DNA of 64,000 nt from Chromera velia (Eukaryota; Sar; Chromeraceae), in assembly GCA_018398765.1 (NCBI GenBank), contig JAHBMJ010005289.1, positions 1-64,000 on the forward strand, written 5' to 3'. The position numbers were made by a program, and so were the translations under genes. The notes below the pieces were generated by a model. The model was given only the letters and a program-made list of their open reading frames with translations, was not told the origin of the DNA and did not search any database. Position 1 is the first letter of the stretch; each line of letters begins with the position of its first letter. Below, piece by piece: positions 12,601-24,428 of this stretch.

Positions 12601-15600
12601 ATTGTTGTAAGCTGGGGTACGATCAAAGTGAAGAGACAAAAAAAAGGGCTCTCGGAGTGACAGGAGGATCCTTCCCAAAAAGGAATCCACGCAGCCAAAC
12701 TCTTTGGGAATCCAGAGATGGCAGGGTGGTGCATGTAAAAATCAAAATCAAACGTTTATGGAAGGTATGTGGAAGCTTGGCTGGCGGCTTTGCTTGACAG
12801 GCCGGACACATCTTTCCTCCTTTTTGTTCGTGCATGATCTGTGTGCAGTTCTCTTGTTCCTTTGCGGTTGCCTGTGTTGTTGCTGTAATGGGGTCGTGTG
12901 GCTGTTTGGGGCTTCCTCCGCTTCCCCAATGGATTCTCTCCGAAGGGCCAACGAAATGGAACGAAGAGAGAGACAGAGGGAGGCTGCAGCTGTAGCGTTG
13001 GGACATGGGGAGGGGGGAGGTTGGTGCGCTCGGGGTCCGCTCAGCTCTTTCTTTTGGCTGCGCATTCTCCGCTCGCTCCGCTGCGACAGGCGGTCAGCAC
13101 AGGTACGCGAGCGTCTGTAGAGAAGAGAGGGCACGTACACACATCCACAAAGATCGATCTGATGTATTCTGGTTGTTGCCTTGCCGCAGTATAGATGCTA
13201 CACCGAAACGGGGCAGGGTCGATCAAGACTCAGAGCAATGCGTCTGAATTTTTTCGTGTAGTCTCCCTTGCTTCTCCACTTTCATATGTGAGACAAAGGA
13301 GCAACCTTTCCCACTTCACAGGTAAGACTTTCCAGCTGCGTTTGTTTGTTACCTTCTGTCTGTGCAGCAAGCGTATCTGTACTCCGCTGCCGGCGGGTGT
13401 TATGCGACCGTGATCGTCCTTGTTGAGTCTGGAAAGCAGGCGGGATTGAGCTTTGCGTCTGTGATGGTTCTCTTGGCTCTCCAGGTCTGTCGCTCCGCTG
13501 TAAAGCTTTGTTGTGAAAAAAAAGAAAAGGAATTGGAGGAATTGAGTAAACATTCACCTTGAAGACCTCTTTCTTTCTGGGTAACGACCAGGTGGGCGGT
13601 GTCTTGTGTCGCTTTGTGCGCGCGCGTGTGGAGGGTGGATGGGAGGGGTGGGATGTCTGCCTCCAACCACTTCAGAAGTCCATTGTATGCTTGGCCAAGA
13701 AAGAGAAGGCAGTCAAGTGGAGGACAAGTTGACGAAAGCTGCGGAACCACCTTTGTCTGGTTCGGTCTTGCTCTTTCTCTTTCTTTCCATGTGATTCCTC
13801 TTGTTCCGATTCCTCTCTCTTCAGCTCCCTCCCTCCTCACTCGTCAGCCCACATCTGGTGCAGGTTCTTGCAATTATTCTGATCGTGCGAGCTTTGAAAA
13901 TTGCTTTCCCGGCTTCTGTAGGGCGCGGTTTTGCCCTGACAATGATGGTTTTTGTGTGTCTCTCGAGCTTTCTCATCGCACTCGGAATGTCTCAAATCGA
14001 ACCGTCAGTCAGTGAGTCAGTGTGCATCCCCTCGATCCATCCTGCTAGGGTTTGCTTTTCTTTCTGGCGAACAAGTTGGAGAAAAGAGACCCCAACATGA
14101 ATTCGTCGAAGTATCTTTGCTTTCAGTATCTCCCATTGAACAGCATTCTCTCTCTTTCCCTCTCTCTCTCAGTGTATGTGTCTGATGATGTGAGTGTCGA
14201 CAGGTGGCCGAGGTCCATTTTCTGCTGTGTTTCCCTGACCTTTACTCACTGCAGTCAGAAAAATGGTCTGCAGAACTTCGCGACTTCCAACATCATGAGT
14301 GCTAGAACATTTTTTCATTTGTTGATACTTTCCCTTGTTGATACTCATGTGTTTCTTTGTCGATACTTTCAGTGGAGTTTGGGGTTTGCTCTGTTGTGGT
14401 CCTTGTTTGGTCATTGCCGGAAAGCGGGGTCATGATTTTGGCATCCATGACGGACGCGTTTCTTTATGTGTGTATTTGTGTTGTGCTTGCTTTTGTGAGG
14501 GTGTGTGAGAGAGAAGGAGAGAAAGAGAGTGAGTGAGTCAGTCTATATGTGGTTCTGCAGAGATTTCGGGGGAGGTGGCGGTAGTGGGGGGGAAGACGGA
14601 GAGGTGGTCATGCAGGACCCCATTCAGAAGATTTCCGAAAAAATTGGAGAAGAAACAGGAATCAACTCACACCACAGACAATCAGGAGGACCCGACCGCC
14701 GAGTGGCAAGGAGGGGTCTGGAGGAACTTGACGACGATCCGTTTTTTCCTTCAGAACAACTTTCCACACATAAGCATTTTCCAGACTTTGGTGAAAGTCA
14801 CTCTGAGTCACCAGAGAGGCCGTCAATCGGTACTCGCCGGTCGGTTTCTTCACCTTCTGAAAGAGGTACGGACTCGTTCTCTTCCTCCCTGCTCCCCTTC
14901 TTCAATTACCCAAATCCATTCGCATATCCCAAAGCCGTGGAACATCAACAGGAGTTCTCTAGAGAGGTCCTCGGGAGGCCCTGGCATGAATCTGTTCTGG
15001 AAGGGCCCCGGCATTCTTCCTTGGGGGAAGAAGGTCCTCAGTTCACCCCCTCACATGCTCGTGCGCAGCAGAACAAACAAACGTTGAGCTCATCAAATTT
15101 TCAGAGAAGGTTCAGAAGAGGAAGGTCCCCATCTGGAGTCTTCAACGATACGGAAGGGTTCAGCCACTGGATCGCAGCCGGGTATCCGGTTTGTGGGATG
15201 AGATACGGCTCCCTTGTTCCTCCACCAGACAGAGCACCAGAGCGGTCGGAGGAATCGAATGCATCTTCTCAGGGGAAGGAAGGGGGAGAGCCTCTATCTA
15301 TTCTCGACATGGCATTGGTCGGCCTTCGGTTCTTTTTGCTGCTTGCGAGAGGATCGAGAGCATTTTGCCTCGAGAGAGCATTTAGCATTCTTTTCTCCCC
15401 TCGCATTGTATTCACGAACTATTTGAGTATTCTCTCGATCTATAACGAATAGCTTGTGCAGGAAAGGAAAGATTTGTTTCAGACCCAGGGGGGTCGACAA
15501 ATCGTGTATCCATTGCAGAACTAAGATGGGAGGGAGAGAGACTCACTTGCCCTCGAAGCACTCAAAAGCCAAAACCGTCTGAAAGCCTTTTCTCTGTATG

Positions 15601-17058
15601 CCGCTTCGCTCATACATCTGATTGGGAAACGCTGCGCGTACTCTTTTCTTTCTTTGCTCTTTCTGCGAGTACGGCAGATGCTGTAAGGTCGACTGACGTC
15701 TTCAAAGGGGGAACGCAGAACCACTCCCTCCGTAATGCCCTCCCTGGTGGGGGGGGCACTTTCTTTCTGCACTCGATTTTTCCCATTCTGCTGGATCACC
15801 AAATTTTGCCAACCAGGTGTTCTGTTTGCGTGCAGCTTGCAGCGTCAGCGTATTGGTCCGATGAGGGGACCATCAACGACCTTTTGAACCGTTTCTTTCG
15901 CAATAACAAGACACACATAGAGTGAGTGAGTGAGTCAGATGGATCGAGCGTGTGGGAACACGCAAGGGAGTAAAGGTGGTCACATCTCTTGCGTGTGTAC
16001 AAGAGAGAGAGAGAGAGAGGCCCTGAACAGTTGTTTTCCACGAGTGTGCCCGCACACTCCAGCGTGCGTGCTTAATTGCTTGCGCATGTGCGTATATGTG
16101 TGTGTGTGAGTGGGTGCCTACCTGCCTTCCTGGTTGTCTTTTTATTTGTCACCAATTCTACATCGATGTCTGCGTGTGTAACTCCGAGTCTCTCCCTGCC
16201 CATCTGTCTGTCTGTTTCTCTGTGCAGTTTTGAGGTAGGAATGCTGGAGAACGAATCTCTCATTGGAAGGGCAGTAGAAGTTTTTTTTCCGTCTCAGAAC
16301 CTCACGGTGGTCAGTCGGCAGGCAGATCAAATTGCGGTGCAAGCACCGGCTGGAGTACGAAAGAGGCATACAGATAAGCAGGCAGCCAGCCAGACAGACA
16401 GAGAGATAGATAGATGGATAAAAAGACATAGGGACAGGTGGGTTGACGGACAGAGAGACACTCGGGCAGACAAACAGACAGGCAGAGAAACAGGTCAACA
16501 AGCAAAGAAAATTAGAGAGATAAAGAAAAAAATGGTCCTGTATCTAGACGCACAAACCGAAGCACCTGCACTATGCACAAAAATCGAGATGCAGTCACGA
16601 ATCTCTCACTGCAAAAACTTTTCTCCGCCCCTTCTCTTACTGAACCTCTGTCGTTCATGCTGCTTTCTAGTGGTGGCATTTGAACAGTCTGATTTCTTTT
16701 CCATCCGGATGGTTCTGCCTGTTGTGATTTTGTTCCTACGGCAGGTCGCAATCAGAGGCACTGCAAGCAAAGCGGATGCCTTTGCTGACCTTGATTTTTG
16801 GAGTGCAATCGCGGGGGTTCAAATGATCGATAGGTAGGTAGGTCTGTTTAATTGCTTGCTCGTTGTGTCTGCATGAACGCATCTCCTCAGGCTGAGCAGA
16901 AATGCGTTTGTCTGTCTTTCAGCCCCAGGAGAGACATGTCTGTGTCTTGCCTTTACCGCCTAAAAAAGTAATTGAGAAATTGGCTGCCACGCAGAGTTCG
17001 ATTTTTTTCTGCCGAAAAAGCTTTTTCTTCTCTTCGTTGCCTTCCTTTCCCCTTCTCC

Positions 17059-17089
<31 letters not shown>

Positions 17090-17580
17090 GCTTGCTTGCT
17101 TGCTTGCTTGATTCGGTTGCTTGCTTCCTTTCGACGTCCTTTCTTTTGTTTGCTTTCCTACGTCCGTCCTTCCTTTCTTCCTTCCTTCGATCCTTCCTGT
17201 GGTTTCTCCTTCCTTCTTTGTTCCTTCCAGGTTTTTCGTCCCCCTCCTTTCCTGGCTCCCCAAGCGCTTCGTGCAGTCGGCTCTCTCGGTGACCCTGACA
17301 GACTTCGTGAGTTTCTTTCTGGTCATCTCTCCGAATGCACGGATAATCAGATGATACTGAGGTGCCTGTTCAAGCAAGCGACGTGGGAAAGAAAAGGAAG
17401 GCAGACTAATGCATTGCTTCTGGGCGCACTATTTTTCCCTCGATCTTTTCGATTCACGTGTCTGTCCAATGTTCGGCTGTCGTTGGAAAGTCTCCCAAAA
17501 ACAACGACGGACAGAATGACAACGATTTTCTGTTCTTCTTCTCTCTTCCATTCCTGCAGCTCATGTTCTGTCCTGTCGCT

Positions 17581-17636
<56 letters not shown>

Positions 17637-17684
17637 TACTCTCTCTGCGTTTGTGTGTGTATGTGTGTGTATGTGTGTGTATGT

Positions 17685-17715
<31 letters not shown>

Positions 17716-19283
17716 CAGTCGGAGCCGTTCAGTCTGGTTGTGGAGAGGCTGGAGAAATTCGTTCAGGACGTCGCAACGAGGAGGGGACTGCCTGAAGAGG
17801 CCGAGTATACAGCGCGGGTGGGTGGATGAATCGCTCGTTCTTTTATACTTATAATTCAAAAGACTTATATATGTATATATATATATATATATATATGAAT
17901 ACGTGCATGACGGCATGGCTGGGCAAATCCAGTTCACTGGAAGTTGACAAGTTGAGGGTGCAGAATCGAATAGATTTATACCAACATGTTATTCCGCGGT
18001 TTTTGTGTTTCTTCTCCCCAACCCTCCCCTTCACACACACCGATAGACAGACACACGCCGATCGACGCAGACACGCAGACATACTCGCATTGACGGATAC
18101 GGGCACAATTGTGTACACTTGGCCCATCGGCATGCACATGCGTACACTGAGCTGCATGCAGAAGCATGACAGGCGTAGAGGGAGGCATCATGTGGTTGAC
18201 TTGACTGAGCATCCCTCTTGCATCCATTTTGTATTGTGTATATATGCTTTCAGGGTGCCCAACTGCTTCTGGTGGGACACTCTCTTGGGGGTGGTTTGGC
18301 GACTCTATTAGGGACTCAGCTCTCTCGACCCGCGGTGACCTTCTCAGCTCCCGGTATTGTGAGTTGATCTTTTTGTTTTTCTTCAAAGAGTGGTGTGATT
18401 GTCTCCTGCTTGGTAGAGAGTCTTCTTTGCTAGCCACGGAGCTTCTGACGGTCTTTCTTCCGAGTCTCATACTTCTGTCTTTTTTGTGTGATCCAACTCA
18501 GAAGCGCTAATTTGGGCGGCGTCAAGCTTTGCTCTTGAGCAAGTGAAGTGCAAGCAACCTCACTTTAAACTGCCAAACATGAACACATGCACGATTGATT
18601 GTGAAACTTTCACCTCGAATTGGTACGGCATCCGCAGCAGTTCAGTGATTTGCATCGTGGTATTCTATCGATAGGATTGAATTGATCATCCTCACTTCTT
18701 CTTCGTCGTCTTCTTCTTCTTCTTCTTCTTTTCCTTCTTCTTCTTCTTCTTCTTCTTCTTCTTCTTCTTTTCTTGTGCTTCCCTGCACGTGTCCGCATGA
18801 ATGCAGTACTACACCTCCAGCCGGTACGGCATCAGCGATCTCCGCATGCAGCAGCTGGTGACGGCAGTAGTCCCCGAGAGAGACCCAGTGCCCCAGGTGG
18901 ACGTCGTCAGGGGGTTGGTGCAACACGTCAACTGTGCGTCGAGACGGGCAGAGCACTGTCATATGGTCAGTCTCTGTCTGTCTAGCTGTCAGGCAGTGCA
19001 TGGGTGTGTGAATAAGAGGGGGGAGGGGGGAGAGAGAGAAAGAGGGGATGTTGGGTTGGTTGGAAGAATTCGTGGAGAAGTTGTGCAGACTAGGAAACAA
19101 AGAAACAGACAAATCCAAGAAAGAAAGAAAGAATGAATGAATGAATGAATGAAAGAATGAAAGAATGAAAGAAGTTAGCAAAACAAAATCGTTGTAGTAT
19201 CCACCTGAATCCTTCTCTCCGTGCTTTTCACATTAAGTGGATGCTTGCCTCTGTCTCTCGCTTTCTGTTTCTTTTCTTCACTT

Positions 19284-19319
<36 letters not shown>

Positions 19320-19619
19320 CCTCTCTCTTTCGAATGTCATTCCATGGAACTGTCGGTGTAGGTGAATGCTCTGTCGGCGTCCTTGTTTCCCCACTCACAG
19401 GTGTGCTGCTCATGATTCGACTGCATGGCTTCCTGCAGATGTACATGACGATGTGCGAACTTTTCTGTCGATGTGGAGACCCGAGGGAATGGGTGAAGAA
19501 CCTGTGAGTGAGTGAGTGAGTGAGTGAGGGAGTGAGTGAGTGAGTGAGTGACACGCACATGTACAATCTGTACGCATACCTCTGTTGTTTTCTTATGTAT
19601 GTCTCGATGTGTTTCTGCA

Positions 19620-19686
<67 letters not shown>

Positions 19687-19692
19687 CTGTGT

Positions 19693-19734
<42 letters not shown>

Positions 19735-20187
19735 ACTTCTCTCAGCGTGTCCACGCCTGTCACGTGGCTCCAATCACCACCCTGCTGAGAAAATTATCTG
19801 CTATCTACGCCTGCAAGTTCTTTTGTGAGCCAAGCGGATCTAATTCTCTGAAAGGATCGGTGACAGAGCCGTCTGTTCAGCAATGCTGTCTGTGCTCCAG
19901 CTGCTTTCAACATGTAAACAAAAGAGACTTTCTGTTTGTAAACGAGAAGTGCGGATCCATATCAACGACTACGTATAATCATACAATGCAGATGCGATGG
20001 TCTGGCGAGACGGTACAGTCTGCGTTGGTCCGGTTGTGTTGGAGGGGGCTCCATTCCCTCGAGTCCCTCCTCATCCACATCTGCACCTGCCCCCTCTGCT
20101 ACTAGAGCAGTTGCAAAATCGGAAGCGGAAACGCAAGCCGTGGGTGGTTCGAAACCAAACAGGCAAGAGCCAACGGTGTATGCATAG
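7653..20187 (+). CDS. Polytopic class-3 lipase, diacylglycerol lipase-like
   Basis: A serine hydrolase with a membrane-spanning N-terminal half, probably acting on membrane glycerolipids. Exons: 7653-7726 (tentative start), 7889-8037, 8291-8424, 8595-8642, about 8820-9085, 9456-9532, 9616-9689, 10005-12495, 12849-13102, 13368-13484, 13864-14003, 14204-14265, 14373-about 14480, 14561-15317, 15836-15921, 16228-16306, 16745-16833, 17231-17306, 17719-17817, 18254-18358, 18807-18965, 19439-19503, 19992-20187. Phases agree at nearly every junction. Hydrophobic spans lie in exons 2, 3, 5-7, 9-11 and 13. Exon 8 is an 830-residue low-complexity loop with a run of basic residues and an acidic run. The lipase core has VAIRGTASKADAFADL (exon 17), the nucleophile elbow GHSLGGG with Ser codon 18281-18283, Asp in ERDPVPQVD (codon 18882-18884) and a candidate His in EHCHM. 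This order fits the class-3 lipase fold. The protein is about 1,900 residues. The first exon and exons 5 and 13 are uncertain. Confidence 0.85.
8038..8083 (+). repeat. (GTCA)n array at a lipase 5' splice site
   Basis: GTCA/CTCA units begin at the first base of the intron after exon 7889-8037. Confidence 0.85.
9881..10004 (+). repeat. 25-bp tandem repeat, 5 copies, ending in an acceptor
   Basis: CCTGGATGGGGTTTG starts at 9881, 9906, 9931, 9956 and 9981, a strict 25-bp period. The last copy changes at its end from GTATGG to GTACGTGCAG, which is the acceptor of the large lipase exon beginning at 10005. Confidence 0.88.
17586..17718 (+). repeat. (CT)n then (TG)n tract ending at an acceptor
   Basis: CT repeats at 17586-17645, then GT-rich sequence to GTGTGCAG at 17711-17718, directly before the exon starting TCGGAGCCG. 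The microsatellite itself supplies the polypyrimidine tract. Confidence 0.88.
18692..18772 (+). repeat. (CTT)n tract in lipase intron
   Basis: About 25 CTT/TTC units, with breaks, within the intron 18359-18806 and upstream of its acceptor. Confidence 0.85.
19504..19733 (+). repeat. (GTGA)n donor array and (GT)n tract in lipase intron
   Basis: About eleven GTGA units (one GGGA variant) start exactly at the donor of the 19439-19503 exon. A GT-rich tract follows at 19622-19733 with occasional A or C changes. Both lie within the last lipase intron (19504-19991). Confidence 0.9.
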
Positions 20188-22412
20188 TGGCAAAATTTAA
20201 GAAATATATTCATGTTGGTCGTCACTGGCATGCACGCACGCGGCCCCGGGGAGACTTTCCTAGTGTGATTTTCTAACAGCGTTGCCCTACAGGAATTTTA
20301 TTTTCTAGAGTGGGGCGCACTTCTAGACGCACTTACACGTTCGCCAGCACGTTCGTATACACGGGTATATGCATTTAATACTAATATGCAACGCTCTTAA
20401 TAAATTCTAGAATAAATTTTCACTCTTTACAAGATATGATGATGATGATGATGTTGAGGGTTAAATCCTAGATCCAGCGATGCTAGATCCTAAGCCATTA
20501 ACAAGGCTTTGAAGACAACCCAGAAAACGCATTCATGGAGGAGGGGGGGGATAAGGAAACCTGCATGCCAATCGGATCCATTCGATTGCATCCTTTTAAC
20601 ACTTTAACAACACTCAAACAACAGTTATGTCTAAGGGTATCACTAGGCGTATCACAGCAAAAAAAAAAAATTAAAGCTAATTCGATCTCGTTTTTTTTTT
20701 TTCGACAATGTTAGGTAACAACACAACTGTTGCAGTAATAGTTACATAAGTGCTGCTTAGGTGTTACAAATAAATAAATAAATAATCATTAATCAATATA
20801 TATAAAGTTAATTCTAGAGTTAATTCTGTTTTTGTTCTTCTTTTTTTTTGTTGTGATATACGCCAAGAGTTGTGTATCGGAGTGCATATATATAAAAAAA
20901 AAAAAAGATCCCAATATTTTTTAAATCGTAGTTTAAATATCTTTTCATCTAGTTTTTTACAGTGCGGAGTGTCGATATTATTTGGGCTTTCAGATTCTGT
21001 TACTAGTTCCGTTAACATTACAATATGCAGTGCGCTGGTCATGACAGAGGGATAAAAAGGACTTAGCAAATCCTGATTCTGATTCCTGAAGTCGGAAAGA
21101 GGAGAGTCAAGCTTGAGATCGTATGAGCGAGAGAGCTAGCAGCGAGAACAGTAAACAGGACAGAAAGAAAAGGCGGAAGAAGAACAGGCTAGACGCTAAA
21201 AACAAACTTTAAGTCAATGCTGCCCCGTTAATATTATAATCATATAATTAAGGTTTTACTTCTTATAGCTAGTCATTGACCTAGTAATTGACTTACTTTA
21301 AAATATTAGCCAAGGGGGATTCAGCCAAAAAATTAAAAATGGTTTAAGTTTAATGATTAATGCATAACTTAGACAATGCGACTTTACGTCTAGCTTTACG
21401 TATTTCAAGCTAATAAAATCATATATGACACGATCTCAATGCATTTCAAAACGTGAAAAAAAAAATCATGATATTGCGTCCAGTCACCGTCGACAATTTA
21501 GCGCTAGAGGAGAATCATACTAACTGTACTACGACGATTGACCTAGCAATCAAAATTAGTAGAATAAGCCAACAGAAACGCAGTTTTAAAAAATGGTCAG
21601 AATGCATGGTCCTCAGGCACTGTTCGAGCAAAATCAATGTGTTGACTCTTGCTCAATCATCACATGAGAGCTACGGCTTCAGGACGAGTGTGCGTGCATC
21701 ACCGCAGTGCATGTGAACTTACCATTCAGAACAAATGGATCACTTCGCCGCGATTGCGTGATCACTGCGGAAGCTGAACGGGAACCCCACCACACTTTTC
21801 CTCTCCATATGAGCTCGCAGCTCTCTCTAGGTGCCATAGGGAAAGCTGCGCAACGCGACGCACCTCCATGGCCGCCCTCAACCCACGCAGGAATGCCTGG
21901 AGTGCGAAAAGGTTATGTCTGCAACTCAGTTTTGCACCGACCCCACCATGCATGCACTGGATGTGACAAGAGAGCATGCGGCCGGAGTCTCATGCACCCC
22001 TACCGCTCACACGCACGCTCACACGCAAGAGAGACATCGAGAGATTGGACGGGAGGGTAGGAGAGGCTTCAAGAGGAAGGGATACACAGAAGAGGCGTGT
22101 GGGAACAACGTATGCACAAACACGCAGACGGTCACACACACACACGCGCGCGCGCACGCGCGCAAGCCTGGACACAAGCACGTAGACCCTCAGAGAGAGG
22201 AACAGGGAAAGGGAAGAGACACATTGTTGGATCGCGAAAAGGAAAATCTGCACCAGCAAAAAAAAAGAACGATCTAGAAAGAAAAGAAAAAAAGGATCCA
22301 TCAAGAGGATCGATCAGCTCAACGGAACCCTGCGCGCTTGTCTCGTGATTCCCTTCTTCTCTGCCCCTTCCCTGTCGAATCGACTGACTCACACAGGCAC
22401 ATGCGCCTTCCT
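20188..22412. other. Convergent AT-rich intergenic region
   Basis: Follows the lipase stop and precedes the QTRT2 3' end. It is strongly AT-rich from 20260 to about 21700, with poly(A)/poly(T) runs, (ATG)n at 20437-20453 and (AATA)n near 20768. No gene seen. From 21,710 the base composition returns to that of genic DNA but no exon is supported. Confidence 0.7.
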
Positions 22413-24293
22413 TCATTTGACTGACTGACTGACTGGCTGACTGACTGACTGGAAAAGCAGGGAGTTTGCGGTCATCTCCTGGCACTGCCACAGGTGCACG
22501 AGATAGCTTCGTGAGTGGACGACAGGGGACCAATTGGAGAGGCCCTGCAGACAGACAGGCACCAAGTCCTCAAGCACGCATGCCAACAAAACAAACAAAT
22601 CAACGAACCAAAAAAAAAAATCCACACAGAAGAGCAAACAGGAAACCGGACTCATGTCTCGTGACATTCAGAATGACAATCAGTGAGTCGGTCAGTCAGG
22701 CCAGCAGGCAGGGGGGCTAGATACTTTGGGGGGCGAGACCGACAACGCTTTCTCTCTTCCTCGTGTTTTTTCGTTTGTATGGGGCCGACCTGCATGCATG
22801 AATGATCAGATAGACGGAAAGACTGACAACACACAGAGAGAAAGACCTGCATGCATGAATGATCATGCAGATAGACGGAAAGACTGACAACACACAGAGA
22901 GAAAGACAGGCAACAAGACAATGAGTTACTTTGTCGGCAGACGGCTCAAAGGAGTGCTGCAAGCCATGAATGAACTGTACAGAAAGAAAAACTGCTGTGA
23001 TTCGGGACTTCATTTCTGCGCTAAACCAAGTATGTGGACTAACCTCAAAATTTGATGCCTGACTCGAATCAGCCAAGGAGACTAGAGGGATGTGATTGCA
23101 TGCCTTCTCCTGCAGGTAGGCAGAGAGGCAGGTAGGCGGGCAGAGGCAAAAAATGTTTATTCCTTGGATGCGCGAGGGCCATAATTGTGATTCGTTGCGC
23201 AAGCGATTGTCATTCGCATACACAAGTGACCTTACAAACATTGTCGAGTGCGGCAGACACCAACTGAGCTCTTCACTGACGAGCTGACAGATTGAAGACT
23301 CTCTGGGGACACTGAAAGTGTCTAGACTGAATGTATGTCTGCTGTCCAGTTTCGCCCTCACGTTTTTTTCTTCTCTGCGCTGCTGTTCTCTACTCAGGCG
23401 GTGAGGCCTCCCCTGAAAAGGCCAGCCATACAGTCTCAACTTTCTTGTTTACTTACTCACTGCCTTTCAGACTGACAGACAGATTAGCAGGCTGACAGAC
23501 AATTTGAGGATCCTCAGAGGAGAAAATTCGAAGAAGCCTCTCTTCGTCCTCTCTCGAGTCTTCTTGAGGAAAGCACGCAAGCATCCTCTCGACTAAACTG
23601 GTGTCTCCTGCCGAAAGGGAAGGGGACGCTGCAGCAGGTCCTCCACCAGAAAGCGACGAGGATCCAGATGAAGACGTGGACACAAGAGCGTGAGTGAGTG
23701 CCATGTCCGTTCCCGTTCTGCTGCCAGACTGCACATCCGCTTCTGGCAGAGGCAACTCCTTCACCATCTTTCGAGAAGTCCAAGACGAAAGGGGGAGGGG
23801 AAACTCGATCCTTGGTCGCTTCCTTTTTCTCTCCGCCTCTTCCTCTGTGTCTGCCTGCCCTGATACCTCTACACCCCCTTCTTCACGCACCGTCGCTGTC
23901 GCCGTGTCTGGTCTGCCCGAGGCACCCGGACGACACGGGGGAGACCCCGATGCTCCCGGAGCCGGTGGCAGCGGAAAGAAACCGACTGCGTAGCCCTGGT
24001 CCGCCAGCAAAAGAGGAAGTCTGCAAGCACAGGCGCAATCAGTGAACGCCTTGAGAAGATTCGGGTAAATGCCACATGCAAGAAAAAGAGAATCCAGGCA
24101 CGAGAGAGAGAGAGAACACGAGGAAGAAAAAGAGAAAAGAGAAACGGAAGCGAACTGACTGAGACAAGAATTCGATGTTGCGCCTGCTACCTTTCCACAG
24201 ACACAGAAAGACAAACAAACAAACACAAGAAAAGGCAGACAGAGACAGGGAGAAACGGACAGACAGACACACAAAAAGACACACACACACACA

Positions 24294-24340
<47 letters not shown>

Positions 24341-24394
24341 AAACACACACACACACACACACACACTCACTCACACACACACTCACACACGCAC

Positions 24395-24428
<34 letters not shown>

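Noticed and set aside
19544-20105. Open frames full of CVCVCV or THTHTH in the 19.5-20.1 kb area
   Set aside because: Products of (GT)n/(CA)n microsatellites inside an intron; the same applies at 17600-17720, 24270-24490, 38090-38130 and 60824-60864.
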